Assembly: GCA_000430305.1 (NCBI GenBank) | Contig: ASZZ01000006.1 | Coordinates: forward strand, 1 to 64,000 | Source of the DNA: Streptococcus mitis 17/34 | GTDB lineage: Bacteria > Bacillota > Bacilli > Lactobacillales > Streptococcaceae | Direction: 5' to 3' | Length of the DNA stretch: 64,000 nt | Notes under the pieces: model-generated | What the model saw: the letters and a program-made list of their open reading frames with translations, nothing else | Database searches by the model: none | What the model was told of the DNA's origin: nothing | Program-made: the position numbers and the translations under genes | Part shown: positions 18,516 through 27,032 of the stretch, one piece after another | How positions within the stretch are numbered: position 1 is the stretch's first letter | Layout: the number at the start of each line of letters is the position of its first letter

Positions 18516-19916
18516 ATGACAGCAATTGATTTTACAGCAGAAGTAGAAAAACGCAAAGAAGACCTCTTGGCTGACTTGTTTAGCCTTTTGGAAATCAACT
18601 CAGAACGTGATGATAGCAAGGTTGATGCTGAGCATCCATTTGGACCTGGGCCGGTAAAAGCCTTGGAAAAATTCCTTGAAATCGCAGACCGTGATGGCTA
18701 TCCAACTAAGAATGTCGATAACTACGCAGGACATTTCGAGTTTGGTGATGGAGAAGAAGTCCTCGGAATCTTTGCCCACATGGACGTGGTTCCAGCTGGT
18801 AGCGGTTGGGACACAGATCCTTACACCCCAACTATCAAAGACGGTCGTCTTTATGCGCGTGGTGCTTCGGACGACAAGGGTCCTACAACAGCTTGTTACT
18901 ATGGTTTGAAAATCATCAAAGAATTGGGTCTTCCAACTTCTAAAAAAGTTCGTTTCATTGTCGGAACAGACGAAGAATCAGGCTGGGCAGACATGGACTA
19001 CTACTTCGAGCACGTAGGACTTGCAAAACCAGACTTCGGTTTCTCTCCTGACGCTGAATTCCCTATCATCAATGGTGAAAAAGGAAATATCACGGAATAC
19101 CTCCACTTTGCAGGTGAAAATACAGGTGCAGCCCGTCTTCACAGCTTCACAGGTGGATTGCGTGAAAACATGGTACCTGAATCAGCAACAGCTGTTGTTT
19201 CAGGAGATTTGGCTGATTTGAAAGCTAAACTAGATACTTTTGTTGTAGAACACAAACTTAGAGGAGAACTCCAAGAAGAAAACGGTCAATACAAGGTGAC
19301 GATTATTGGTAAATCAGCCCATGGTGCTATGCCTGCTTCAGGTGTCAATGGTGCGACTTACCTAGCCCTCTTCCTCAGCCAGTTTAACTTTGCAGGACCT
19401 GCAAAAGACTACCTAGATATCGCTGGTAAGATTCTCTTGAACGACCATGAGGGTGAAAATCTCAAGATTGCTCATGTGGATGAAAAGATGGGTGCCCTTT
19501 CTATGAATGCCGGTGTCTTCCGCTTCGATGAAACAAGCGCTGACAATACTATTGCCCTTAATATCCGCTATCCAAAAGGAACAAGTCCAGAGCAGATCAA
19601 GTCAATCCTTGAAAACTTGCCAGTTGCTTCTGTTAGCCTTTCTGAACACGGTCACACGCCTCACTATGTGCCAATGGAAGATCCACTTGTGCAAACCTTG
19701 TTGAATGTTTATGAAAAACAAACTGGTCTTCAAGGTCACGAACAAGTCATTGGTGGTGGTACCTTTGGTCGCTTGCTTGAGCGTGGGGTTGCCTACGGTG
19801 CTATGTTCCCAGACTCTATTGACACCATGCACCAGGCCAATGAATTTATCGCCTTGGACGATCTCTTCCGAGCAGCAGCAATCTATGCCGAAGCTATTTA
19901 CGAATTGATCAAATAA
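18516..19916 (+). CDS. pepV: Dipeptidase PepV (M20 family)
   Basis: A 466-residue cytoplasmic dizinc dipeptidase that splits dipeptides delivered by peptide uptake. Metal and catalytic sites are visible: FAHMDVVPAG (His, catalytic Asp), ARGASDDKGP (bridging Asp), GTDEESGW (catalytic Glu), FSPDAEFP and, near the end, DTMHQANE (His). A large lid domain occupies the middle. The length matches lactococcal and lactobacillar PepV. The RBS is GAAGGAAG. Followed by its own terminator. Confidence 0.93.
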   Translation: MTAIDFTAEVEKRKEDLLADLFSLLEINSERDDSKVDAEHPFGPGPVKALEKFLEIADRDGYPTKNVDNYAGHFEFGDGEEVLGIFAHMDVVPAGSGWDTDPYTPTIKDGRLYARGASDDKGPTTACYYGLKIIKELGLPTSKKVRFIVGTDEESGWADMDYYFEHVGLAKPDFGFSPDAEFPIINGEKGNITEYLHFAGENTGAARLHSFTGGLRENMVPESATAVVSGDLADLKAKLDTFVVEHKLRGELQEENGQYKVTIIGKSAHGAMPASGVNGATYLALFLSQFNFAGPAKDYLDIAGKILLNDHEGENLKIAHVDEKMGALSMNAGVFRFDETSADNTIALNIRYPKGTSPEQIKSILENLPVASVSLSEHGHTPHYVPMEDPLVQTLLNVYEKQTGLQGHEQVIGGGTFGRLLERGVAYGAMFPDSIDTMHQANEFIALDDLFRAAAIYAEAIYELIK

Positions 19917-19922
19917 AGCCTT

Positions 19923-19956
19923 AGAAGTCTGAGATGTAATGCTTGGACTTCTTTTT
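19923..19956 (+). terminator. pepV terminator
   Basis: AGAAGTC and GACTTCT pair across a 17-base loop, followed by TTTTT. Confidence 0.6.
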
Positions 19957-19969
19957 GGAGGGAAAACAG

Positions 19970-20560
19970 ATGTCTCAAATCGAAAGAATTAAGCAGGCTA
20001 TCATGGCGGATCCGCAGAATGCTAGCTATACAGAACGCGGTATTGAGCCTCTCTTTGCGGCGCCAAAAACTGCTCGTATCAATATCATTGGTCAGGCACC
20101 GGGACTTAAAACTCAAGAAGCAGGTCTTTACTGGAAGGACAAGAGTGGTGACCGCTTGCGGGAGTGGCTAGGTGTGGATGAAGACACCTTTTACAACTCA
20201 GGTTATTTCGCAGTTCTGCCCATGGATTTCTACTTTCCAGGGCATGGTAAGTCAGGTGACCTGCCACCGAGAACTGGATTTGCCGAAAAATGGCATCCAC
20301 AGCTCTTGCAAGAATTACCAGATATTCAGTTAACCCTCTTGATTGGGCAATATGCCCAAGCCTACTATTTACAGGAGAAAGTCAGTGGCAAGGTGACAGA
20401 GAGAGTAAAACATTACCAGAACTACTTGCCAACCTATTTTCCGCTAGTTCACCCCTCACCGCGAAACCAAATCTGGATGGCTAAAAATCCTTGGTTTGAG
20501 TTAGAAGTAGTGCCAGATTTGAAAAAAAGAATTAAAACGATTTTAGGAGAAAAAGAATGA
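19970..20560 (+). CDS. Uracil-DNA-glycosylase-superfamily protein
   Basis: A 196-residue protein with NIIGQAPGLKTQEAG near residue 31 and LVHPSPRNQIW near 165, matching the two catalytic blocks (GQAPG and HPSPRN) of the family-4/5-like UDG superfamily. It probably excises uracil or a related damaged base, but the exact specificity is not evident. The ATG at 19970 follows GGAGGG and is preferred over the TTG at 19943. It overlaps the rhodanese gene by four bases. Confidence 0.82.
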   Translation: MSQIERIKQAIMADPQNASYTERGIEPLFAAPKTARINIIGQAPGLKTQEAGLYWKDKSGDRLREWLGVDEDTFYNSGYFAVLPMDFYFPGHGKSGDLPPRTGFAEKWHPQLLQELPDIQLTLLIGQYAQAYYLQEKVSGKVTERVKHYQNYLPTYFPLVHPSPRNQIWMAKNPWFELEVVPDLKKRIKTILGEKE

Positions 20561-20844
20561 AAGAAATTACCTTTGACGCATTTTACCAGCTTTATCAAAA
20601 CGACCAACTTTCTCTAGTGGACGTGCGAGAAGTGGATGAGTTTGAAACACTTCATTTAGAAGGTGCCCACAACCTACCGCTTAGTCAATTGGCTGATACC
20701 TTTGATCAGTTGGACAAGGACCAGTTGCATTATGTTATTTGCAAATCTGGAATGAGATCGGCGCGTGCTTGTCAATTCCTAGCTGAACAAGGTTATGAGG
20801 TTATCAATGTTCAGGGTGGCATGTTAGCCTTTGAAGAACTTTAA
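20557..20844 (+). CDS. Rhodanese-like domain protein
   Basis: A 95-residue single-domain rhodanese. VDVREVDEFETLHLEGAHNLP is the CH2A region, and the active-site loop CKSGMRSA carries the catalytic Cys near residue 67. It likely carries persulfide sulfur in the cytoplasm; the acceptor is unknown. It overlaps the UDG-like gene (ATGA), so it is translationally coupled. A strong terminator follows. Confidence 0.88.
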   Translation: MKEITFDAFYQLYQNDQLSLVDVREVDEFETLHLEGAHNLPLSQLADTFDQLDKDQLHYVICKSGMRSARACQFLAEQGYEVINVQGGMLAFEEL

Positions 20845-20853
20845 ACAGTAGAT

Positions 20854-20897
20854 TTTCTCCTACTCGGTATGGACTGGGTAGGAGAGTTTTATTTTTA
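20854..20897 (+). terminator. Terminator after the rhodanese gene
   Basis: TCTCCTAC (20856-20863) and GTAGGAGA (20878-20885) form a stem, followed by TTTTATTTTT. Confidence 0.8.
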
Positions 20898-20901
20898 GAC
20901 A

Positions 20902-20980
20902 ATTCTCATTTTTGAGAATCTTGAAAACATTCAATATTTACTTCGTGAAGCTTTTTTCATACTCGTATTCATGATATACT
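20902..20980 (+). promoter_or_regulatory. brnQ upstream region: perfect inverted repeat and -10 box
   Basis: ATTCTCA and TGAGAAT (20902-20919) form a perfect seven-base inverted repeat with a four-base gap and no T run after it, so it looks like a protein-binding site rather than a terminator. The probable brnQ -10 is TATACT at 20975-20980; the -35 is weak. No regulator is assigned. Confidence 0.45.
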
Positions 20981-21014
20981 AGGTCAGTATTTTATAAATA
21001 TGAAGGAGATTTTC

Positions 21015-22340
21015 ATGGCTAAAAAAGGTGCCCTAACAGGTTTGCTCCTGTTTGGAATATTTTTTGGTGCGGGAAACTTGATTTTTCCGCCTTCTCTAGG
21101 TGCTTTATCTGGAGAACATTTTCTTCCTGCCATCGCAGGTTTTGTCTTTTCAGGCGTCGGTATCGCAGTCTTGACCCTTATTATTGGAACGCTCAATCCT
21201 AAAGGATATATCTACGAGATTTCAACAAAGATAGCGCCTTGGTTTGCGACTCTTTACCTCTCAGTTCTTTACTTGTCAATCGGCCCATTCTTTGCCATCC
21301 CACGTACAGCTACAACAGCTTACGAAGTAGGGATTAGCCCCCTTTTGTCGAATGCAAATAAAGGTCTTGGTTTGATTGTCTTTACGGTTCTGTATTTTGC
21401 GGCAGCCTATTTAATTTCGCTTAATCCATCAAAAATCTTAGACCGTATCGGCCGTATTTTAACACCAGTCTTTGCGATTTTGATTGTTATCTTGGTTGTG
21501 CTAGGAGCTATCAAATATGGTGGGACAAGTCCTCAAGCTGCGTCAGCTGCTTATCAGGCTTCTGCCTTTGGTACAGGTTTCCTAGAAGGTTATAATACCT
21601 TGGATGCCCTTGCCTCAGTTGCCTTTAGTGTAATCGCAGTTCAAACCTTGAAACAACTTGGATTTTCAAGTAAGAAAGAATACATTTCAACCATTTGGGT
21701 TGTTGGTATCGTTGTTGCCCTTGCTTTCAGCGCCCTTTATATCGGTTTAGGTTTCCTTGGAAATCATTTCCCAGTGCCAGCTGAAGCGATGAAGGGTGGA
21801 ACACCAGGTGTATACATCTTATCACAAGCGACTCAAGAAATCTTTGGTTCAACAGCTCAACTCTTCCTCGCAGCCATGGTTACTGTAACCTGCTTCACAA
21901 CAACAGTTGGTCTGATTGTGTCAACAGCTGAGTTCTTTAATGAACGCTTCCCACAAATAAGCTACAAGGTTTATGCGACAGCCTTTACCTTGATTGGATT
22001 TGCGATTGCCAATTTGGGTCTTGATGCGATTATCAGGTACTCAATTCCAGTACTGGTTATCTTGTACCCAATCACGATTGCCATCGTTATGATTGTTATT
22101 GTGAACAAATTTGTTGCCCTTTCAAAACCAGGTATGCAGTTGACAATTGCTGTGGTTACAGCTATTGCCATTGCAAGCGTACTAGGAAGCTCATTTAAGG
22201 TTGAGTTTCTTGCAAATCTTGTTAACGCTCTTCCTTTTGCCAAGGCATCTCTTCCATGGTTGGTGCCAGCCATCGTCGGAATCTTGCTCTCATTGGTTCT
22301 ACCAGACAAGCAAGAAAGTGATGTTTTTGAAATGGAATAA
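21015..22340 (+). CDS. brnQ: Branched-chain amino-acid carrier BrnQ
   Basis: A 441-residue LIVCS-family membrane symporter for leucine, isoleucine and valine with about 12 membrane segments. The opening GALTGLLLFGIFFGAGNLIFPP is characteristic, as is SIGPFFAIPRTATTAYEVG near residue 90. The ATG at 21015 follows AAGGAGATTTTC; an ATG five codons earlier overlaps that RBS and is unlikely. Monocistronic between terminators. Confidence 0.92.
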   Translation: MAKKGALTGLLLFGIFFGAGNLIFPPSLGALSGEHFLPAIAGFVFSGVGIAVLTLIIGTLNPKGYIYEISTKIAPWFATLYLSVLYLSIGPFFAIPRTATTAYEVGISPLLSNANKGLGLIVFTVLYFAAAYLISLNPSKILDRIGRILTPVFAILIVILVVLGAIKYGGTSPQAASAAYQASAFGTGFLEGYNTLDALASVAFSVIAVQTLKQLGFSSKKEYISTIWVVGIVVALAFSALYIGLGFLGNHFPVPAEAMKGGTPGVYILSQATQEIFGSTAQLFLAAMVTVTCFTTTVGLIVSTAEFFNERFPQISYKVYATAFTLIGFAIANLGLDAIIRYSIPVLVILYPITIAIVMIVIVNKFVALSKPGMQLTIAVVTAIAIASVLGSSFKVEFLANLVNALPFAKASLPWLVPAIVGILLSLVLPDKQESDVFEME

Positions 22341-22347
22341 TCACTTA

Positions 22348-22391
22348 AATCACTTTTGTAGCCAAGTCTACAGGAGTGATTTTCTTTTTTT
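22348..22391 (+). terminator. brnQ terminator
   Basis: AATCACT...GTAG and CTAC...AGTGATT pair into an interrupted stem, followed by a run of seven T residues. Confidence 0.75.
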
Positions 22392-22437
22392 ATCCGATGA
22401 TAAATGTGTTATAATAGGTAGCAAAAGAGGTGAAGAA

Positions 22438-23475
22438 ATGAATCAAACAGTAGAATATATCAAAGAACTGACAGCCATCGCATCGCCAACGGGCTTCACT
22501 CGTGAGATTTCAGACTATTTAGTCAAGACACTAGAAGCTTTTGGTTACCAGCCAGTTCGTACAGCCAAGGGCGGTGTCAATTTGACTATCAAAGGTCAAA
22601 ATGATGAGCAACAACGCTATGTGACTGCCCATGTGGATACGCTTGGTGCTATTGTCCGTGCTGTAAAACCAGATGGTCGTCTCAAATTGGACCGTATCGG
22701 TGGTTTTCCTTGGAACATGATTGAAGGAGAAAACTGTACCGTTCATGTAGCTAGCACAGGTCAAACGGTATCCGGAACCATCCTTATCCACCAGACCTCT
22801 TGCCATGTCTACAAGGATGCAGGAACTGCAGAACGCACGCAAGACAATATGGAAGTGCGTTTGGATGCAAAAGTAAGCAATGAAAAAGAAACTCGTGCTC
22901 TTGGGATTGAGGTTGGTGATTTTATCAGCTTTGATCCACGAACTGTCGTGACAGAGACAGGTTTTATCAAGTCTCGTCATTTGGATGACAAGGTCAGCGC
23001 AGCGATTTTGCTTAACCTGCTTCGTATTTATAAGGAAGAGAAGATTGAATTGCCAGTTACAACCCATTTTGCTTTTTCAGTCTTTGAAGAAGTAGGTCAC
23101 GGTGCTAACTCTAATATTCCTGCTCAGGTAGTAGAATATCTAGCTGTGGATATGGGCGCTATGGGCGATGACCAGCAAACAGATGAGTACACAGTGTCTA
23201 TCTGTGTCAAGGATGCTTCAGGCCCTTATCACTATGACTTCCGTCAACACTTGGTTGCCTTGGCGAAAGTACAAGATATTCCATTTAAGCTAGATATCTA
23301 TCCATTTTATGGTTCGGACGCTTCAGCAGCTATGTCTGCAGGGGCAGAGGTTAAACATGCCCTTCTTGGTGCTGGTATCGAGTCTAGCCATTCTTATGAG
23401 CGTACCCATGTTGACTCGGTGGTCGCAACGGAGCGTATGGTTGATGCCTATCTTAAGAGCGCATTGGTAGACTAA
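22438..23475 (+). CDS. M42-family metallopeptidase (glutamyl/deblocking aminopeptidase type)
   Basis: A 345-residue cocatalytic metallo-aminopeptidase. Ligands are visible in order: TAHVDTLGAIV (His), SRHLDDKVSAA (bridging Asp), FEEVGHGAN (catalytic Glu pair), AVDMGAMGDD and SSHSYERTHVDS near the C terminus. The family forms large tetrahedral assemblies that trim peptides in the cytoplasm. The start at 22438 follows AAAAGAGGTGAAGAA; TATAAT at 22410-22415 is its -10. The next gene starts one base after the stop. Confidence 0.87.
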   Translation: MNQTVEYIKELTAIASPTGFTREISDYLVKTLEAFGYQPVRTAKGGVNLTIKGQNDEQQRYVTAHVDTLGAIVRAVKPDGRLKLDRIGGFPWNMIEGENCTVHVASTGQTVSGTILIHQTSCHVYKDAGTAERTQDNMEVRLDAKVSNEKETRALGIEVGDFISFDPRTVVTETGFIKSRHLDDKVSAAILLNLLRIYKEEKIELPVTTHFAFSVFEEVGHGANSNIPAQVVEYLAVDMGAMGDDQQTDEYTVSICVKDASGPYHYDFRQHLVALAKVQDIPFKLDIYPFYGSDASAAMSAGAEVKHALLGAGIESSHSYERTHVDSVVATERMVDAYLKSALVD

Positions 23476-23476
23476 T

Positions 23477-23938
23477 ATGTGCCTGATTTGCCAGAGAATT
23501 GAGCTGATCAAGGCTGGGGAAAATCCTTACTTTGTAAGAGAGTTGGAAACAGGCTATTTTGTGGTTGGAGACCACCAGTATTTTGCAGGATATAGTCTTT
23601 TTCTATCCAAAGAACATGTCACCGAATTGCACCATTTAGAAAAGGAAACGAAACTCCGTTTTCTAGAAGAAATGAGTGTGGTCCAAGAGGCAGTTGCCAA
23701 GGCTTTTGCTGCTGAGAAAATGAATATCGAACTGCTAGGAAATGGCGATGCCCATCTTCATTGGCATCTTTTTCCTAGACGGACAGGTGATATGAATGGT
23801 CACGGTCTCAAGGGACGTGGGCCAGTCTGGTGGGTTCCTTTTGAAGAAATGACAGCAAAAACTTTCCAAGCAAAACCGGATGAGATTAAAAGATTAGTTG
23901 AACGTTTATCATTAGAACTAGATAAACTATTAGAATAA
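23477..23938 (+). CDS. HIT-family hydrolase
   Basis: A 153-residue histidine-triad protein with the active-site block DAHLHWHLFPR near residue 94 (HxHxH followed by two hydrophobics). It starts MCLICQRIEL, with a CxxC-like opening. Members hydrolyse nucleoside phosphoramidates or dinucleoside polyphosphates. It begins just after the M42 peptidase stop and ends ten bases before the LD-carboxypeptidase gene, so the three probably share a transcript. Confidence 0.85.
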   Translation: MCLICQRIELIKAGENPYFVRELETGYFVVGDHQYFAGYSLFLSKEHVTELHHLEKETKLRFLEEMSVVQEAVAKAFAAEKMNIELLGNGDAHLHWHLFPRRTGDMNGHGLKGRGPVWWVPFEEMTAKTFQAKPDEIKRLVERLSLELDKLLE

Positions 23939-23948
23939 AGGAGTAGAA

Positions 23949-24665
23949 ATGAAGAAAAGATACCTTATCTTGCCCGCCTTGCTAGCCTTGAGTCTAGCAG
24001 CTTGTTCACAAGAAAAAGCAAAAAATGAAGATGGCGCAGCTAAGACAGAACAAACAGCCAAAGCTGATGGAACAGCCGGCAGTAAATCTCAAGGAGCTGC
24101 CCAGAAGAAAGCAGAAGTGGCTAACAAAGGAGACTACTACAGCATACAAGGAAAATACGATGAAATCATCGTAGCCAATAAACACTATCCATTGTCTAAA
24201 GACTATAATCCAGGGGAAAATCCAACAGCCAAGGCTGAGTTGGTCAAACTCATAAAAGCTATGCAAGAGGCAGGTTTCCCAATCAGCGATCATTACAGTG
24301 GCTTTAGAAGTTATGAAACTCAGACCAAGCTCTATCAAGATTATGTCAATCAAGATGGGAAAGAAGCTGCCGACCGTTATTCTGCTCGTCCTGGCTATAG
24401 CGAACACCAGACAGGCTTAGCCTTTGATGTGATTGGGACAAATGGTGATTTGGTGACAGAAGAGAAGGCGGCACAATGGCTCTTGGACCATGCTGCTGAT
24501 TATGGCTTTGTTGTCCGTTATCTCAAAGGTAAGGAAAAGGAAACAGGCTATATGGCTGAGGAATGGCACCTTCGTTATGTCGGAAAAGAAGCTAAAGAAA
24601 TTGCTGAGACTGGTCTCAGCTTGGAAGAATACTATGGCTTTGAAGGCGGAGATTACGTCGATTAA
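23949..24665 (+). CDS. dacB: L,D-carboxypeptidase LdcB/DacB (M15B lipoprotein)
   Basis: A 238-residue lipoprotein. The lipobox LSLAAC at residues 14-19 is followed by an Ala/Lys-rich linker (20-55) and a VanY-type domain. Zinc and catalytic motifs are SGFRSYETQ, SARPGYSEHQTGLAFDV (SxHxxGxAxD) and AEEWHLRYVG. In pneumococcus DacB cuts the tetrapeptide stem to a tripeptide after DacA, shaping peptidoglycan turnover. The RBS is AAAGGAG. A BOX repeat begins at its stop codon. Confidence 0.88.
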   Translation: MKKRYLILPALLALSLAACSQEKAKNEDGAAKTEQTAKADGTAGSKSQGAAQKKAEVANKGDYYSIQGKYDEIIVANKHYPLSKDYNPGENPTAKAELVKLIKAMQEAGFPISDHYSGFRSYETQTKLYQDYVNQDGKEAADRYSARPGYSEHQTGLAFDVIGTNGDLVTEEKAAQWLLDHAADYGFVVRYLKGKEKETGYMAEEWHLRYVGKEAKEIAETGLSLEEYYGFEGGDYVD

Positions 24666-24815
24666 TACTCTTCGAAAATTAAATTCAAACCACGTCAGCG
24701 TCGCCTTACCGTACGTATGTTACTGATTTCGTCAGTTTTATCTGCAACCTCAAAGCTGTACTTTGAGCAGCCTGCGGCTAGCTTCCTAGTTTGCTCTTTG
24801 ATTTTCATTGAGTAT
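24665..24815. repeat. BOX element (full boxA-boxB-boxC form)
   Basis: It starts ATACTCTTCGAAAATT, carries CGTCAGCGTCGCCTTACCG (boxA, the BOX-PCR site) and CTGATTTCGTCAG (boxB hairpin), and ends TTGATTTTCATTGAGTAT (boxC). The first base is also the last base of the dacB stop codon. The RNA can fold into a long stem. Confidence 0.9.
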
Positions 24816-24833
24816 AAAAAATAAACTTTTCTC

Positions 24834-24861
24834 TTGCAATTCTAGATAAATAGTGTATAAT
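24834..24861 (+). promoter_or_regulatory. rplK-rplA promoter
   Basis: TTGCAA (24834-24839), a 16-base spacer and TATAAT (24856-24861). The transcript has a leader of about 70 bases. Confidence 0.75.
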
Positions 24862-24867
24862 AGATGG

Positions 24868-24925
24868 GTATGTGAAAAGCATACTTGTGGGAGGTAAAAA
24901 TCTCTAATTACCGCCAAAACCACAA
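24868..24925 (+). promoter_or_regulatory. Candidate L1-binding leader of rplK
   Basis: A small hairpin (GTATG...CATAC) is followed by GTGGGAGGTAAAAATC (24887-24902) and then TTACCGCC and ACCAC, which can pair back with it. A GTGGGAG-type stem-loop in front of rplK is the usual form of the operator by which ribosomal protein L1 represses its own operon. A related motif lies before rplA (25418-25433). Assignment is by motif and context. Confidence 0.5.
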
Positions 24926-24939
24926 AGGAGGATTTAAAA

Positions 24940-25365
24940 ATGGCTAAAAAAGTCGAAAAACTTGTAAAATTGCAAATCCCTGCTGGTAAAGCTACACCAG
25001 CTCCACCAGTTGGACCAGCTCTTGGTCAAGCTGGTATCAACATCATGGGATTCACAAAAGAGTTCAACGCTCGTACAGCTGACCAAGCTGGTATGATCAT
25101 TCCAGTTGTTATCTCAGTTTACGAAGATAAATCATTTACTTTCATCACTAAAACACCACCAGCTGCTGTTCTTTTGAAAAAAGCTGCAGGTGTTGAAAAA
25201 GGATCAGGTACACCTAACAAAACTAAAGTTGCTACAGTTACTCGTGCACAAGTACAAGAAATTGCAGAAACTAAGATGCCAGATTTGAACGCAGCAAACG
25301 TAGAGTCTGCAATGCGTATGATCGAAGGTACTGCTCGTTCTATGGGATTCACTGTTGTTGACTAA
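24940..25365 (+). CDS. rplK: 50S ribosomal protein L11
   Basis: A 141-residue protein with the standard uL11 features: [23 protein letters not shown] at the N terminus, the linker and a C-terminal 23S rRNA-binding domain with [19 protein letters not shown]. It forms the GTPase-associated centre stalk base and is needed for RelA activation. A very strong RBS (AAAGGAGG) precedes it. It is the first gene of the L11-L1 operon. Confidence 0.98.
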   Translation: MAKKVEKLVKLQIPAGKATPAPPVGPALGQAGINIMGFTKEFNARTADQAGMIIPVVISVYEDKSFTFITKTPPAAVLLKKAAGVEKGSGTPNKTKVATVTRAQVQEIAETKMPDLNAANVESAMRMIEGTARSMGFTVVD

Positions 25366-25395
25366 TCAATAACACCCCCAATATAACCCGCAAGA

Positions 25396-25433
25396 CTTCA
25401 TCATTTCGAGGAGTGACGTGGGAGATGAAAATC
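25396..25433 (+). promoter_or_regulatory. Candidate second L1-binding site, between rplK and rplA
   Basis: TTCATC (25396-25401) pairs with GATGAA (25424-25429), exposing GTGGGAGATGAAAATC (25418-25433). This closely resembles the sequence before rplK, and it is also followed by ACCAC and AAGGAG. The duplication suggests that L1 could act at both start sites. Confidence 0.45.
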
Positions 25434-25462
25434 GATTGAACCACTTACAAGGAGAATAGAAA

Positions 25463-26153
25463 ATGGCTAAAAAAAGCAAACAACTTCGTGCTGCTCTTGA
25501 GAAAATCGACAGCACAAAAGCATACAGCGTAGAAGAAGCTGTAGCACTTGCAAAAGAAACTAACTTTGCAAAAATTTGACGCAACTGTAGAAGTTGCTTA
25601 CAACTTGAACATCGACGTTAAAAAAGCTGACCAACAAATCCGTGGAGCAATGGTATTGCCAAACGGTACTGGTAAAACTTCACGCGTTCTTGTTTTCGCA
25701 CGTGGTGCAAAAGCTGAAGAAGCAAAAGCTGCTGGTGCAGATTTTGTTGGTGAAGATGACCTTGTTGCTAAAATCAACGACGGTTGGTTGGACTTCGACG
25801 TAGTTATCGCTACACCTGATATGATGGCTCTTGTTGGACGTCTTGGACGTGTCCTTGGACCACGTAACTTGATGCCAAACCCTAAAACTGGTACTGTAAC
25901 TATGGATGTTGCTAAAGCAGTTGAAGAGTCTAAAGGTGGTAAAATCACTTACCGTGCTGACCGTGCAGGTAACGTTCAAGCAATTATCGGTAAAGTATCA
26001 TTTGAAGCTGAAAAATTGGTTGAAAACTTCAAAGCTTTCAACGAAACAATCCAAAAAGCAAAACCAGCTACAGCTAAAGGAACTTACGTAACAAACTTGA
26101 CTATCACAACTACTCAAGGTGTTGGTATCAAAGTTGACGTAAACTCACTTTAA
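25463..26153 (+). pseudogene. rplA: 50S ribosomal protein L1, frameshifted
   Basis: Protein of the 23S L1 stalk and translational repressor of its own operon. From the ATG at 25463 (AAGGAG upstream) the reading is normal for 37 residues ([20 protein letters not shown]...), then an extra A in an A-run near 25570 (five where four fit) creates a TGA. Removing it gives the standard 229-residue L1, with [17 protein letters not shown] near residue 120 intact. Loss of L1 would slow growth badly, so a base-calling error is the simplest reading. Confidence 0.93.
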
Positions 26154-26165
26154 TCAGTTGTTTAT

Positions 26166-26201
26166 ACACAAAGGCGAGTACGAAAGTGCTCGTTTTTGTG
26201 T
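26166..26201 (+). terminator. rplK-rplA terminator
   Basis: ACACAAA...CGAG and CTCG...TTTGTGT form a long stem around a TACGAAAGTG loop, with an internal T run. Confidence 0.8.
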
Positions 26202-26338
26202 GTGAGTTATAGTTTAGATAAAAATAGTTATCTTAATTTAGCTCATAGAGTGAGTAGCAAATGAAATACTGTTTCCTCTTCTTCTTTCACAGAAAATATG
26301 GTATAATAGAGAGTAAAAACTTTGAAAGAAAGAAAAAG

Positions 26339-26839
26339 ATGAATTTAAAAGATTACATTGCAACAATTGAAAATTATCCAAAGGAAGGGATTACCTTCCG
26401 TGATATTAGTCCTTTGATGGCTGATGGAAATGCCTATAGCTACGCTGTTCGTGAAATCGTTCAGTATGCTACTGACAAGAAAATTGACATGATCGTGGGA
26501 CCTGAAGCGCGTGGATTTATCGTGGGTTGTCCAGTTGCTTTTGAGTTGGGAATTGGTTTTGCCCCTGTTCGCAAGCCAGGAAAATTGCCACGCGAAGTCA
26601 TTTCTGCTGACTATGAAAAAGAGTACGGTGTTGATACCTTAACTATGCACGCGGATGCCATCAAGCCAGGTCAACGTGTTCTTATCGTAGACGACCTCTT
26701 GGCAACAGGTGGTACTGTTAAAGCAACTATCGAAATGATTGAAAAACTGGGTGGTGTTGTGGCAGGTTGTGCCTTCCTTGTTGAATTGGATGAATTGAAC
26801 GGCCGTGAAAAATCGGTGACTACGATTACAAAGTTTTGA
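26339..26839 (+). CDS. apt: Adenine phosphoribosyltransferase
   Basis: A 166-residue purine-salvage enzyme making AMP from adenine and PRPP. The PRPP-binding motif [13 protein letters not shown] lies near residue 120, the flexible-loop region is [13 protein letters not shown] and the N-terminal adenine-side motif is [13 protein letters not shown]. The start at 26339 (GAAAGAAAGAAAA upstream) is chosen because the 26 residues before it are unlike the family and include the -10 box TATAAT at 26302-26307. It lies alone between terminators. Confidence 0.93.
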   Translation: MNLKDYIATIENYPKEGITFRDISPLMADGNAYSYAVREIVQYATDKKIDMIVGPEARGFIVGCPVAFELGIGFAPVRKPGKLPREVISADYEKEYGVDTLTMHADAIKPGQRVLIVDDLLATGGTVKATIEMIEKLGGVVAGCAFLVELDELNGREKSVTTITKF

Positions 26840-26852
26840 TGCATTATTAATG

Positions 26853-26880
26853 AAAAACAGTCCCTAGGGCTGTTTTCTCT
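26853..26880 (+). terminator. apt terminator
   Basis: AAAACAG and CTGTTTT enclose TCCCTAGGG, which can also pair within itself; a pyrimidine run follows. Confidence 0.7.
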
Positions 26881-26923
26881 ACATTAGGATATAAAAATAG
26901 ACTATAGCTAGTTAGAGAAAAAC

Positions 26924-26957
26924 TATAATTGAAAACTATATCTTCTTGCAGTATAAT
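26924..26957 (+). promoter_or_regulatory. metA promoter with MET-box
   Basis: TATAATTGAAAACTATA at 26924-26940 agrees at 14 of 17 positions with the streptococcal MET-box (TATAGTTTSAAACTATA), the site of the MtaR/MetR-type activator of methionine genes. It lies over the -35 region of a -10 TATAAT at 26952-26957. A further half-site-like ACTATA is at 26901-26906. Control of metA by methionine status is inferred. Confidence 0.65.
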
Positions 26958-27032
26958 AAAAGGACTAAGTGTTTGAGATTTGACTTCAAACACATTCAAT
27001 TATTTCTAAAAGAGTACAGTTAGGAGAAGGTT

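Noticed and set aside
22201-22437. Upstream extension of the M42 peptidase frame into brnQ
   Set aside because: It runs through brnQ and its terminator; the ATG at 22438 has a proper RBS and family-like N terminus.
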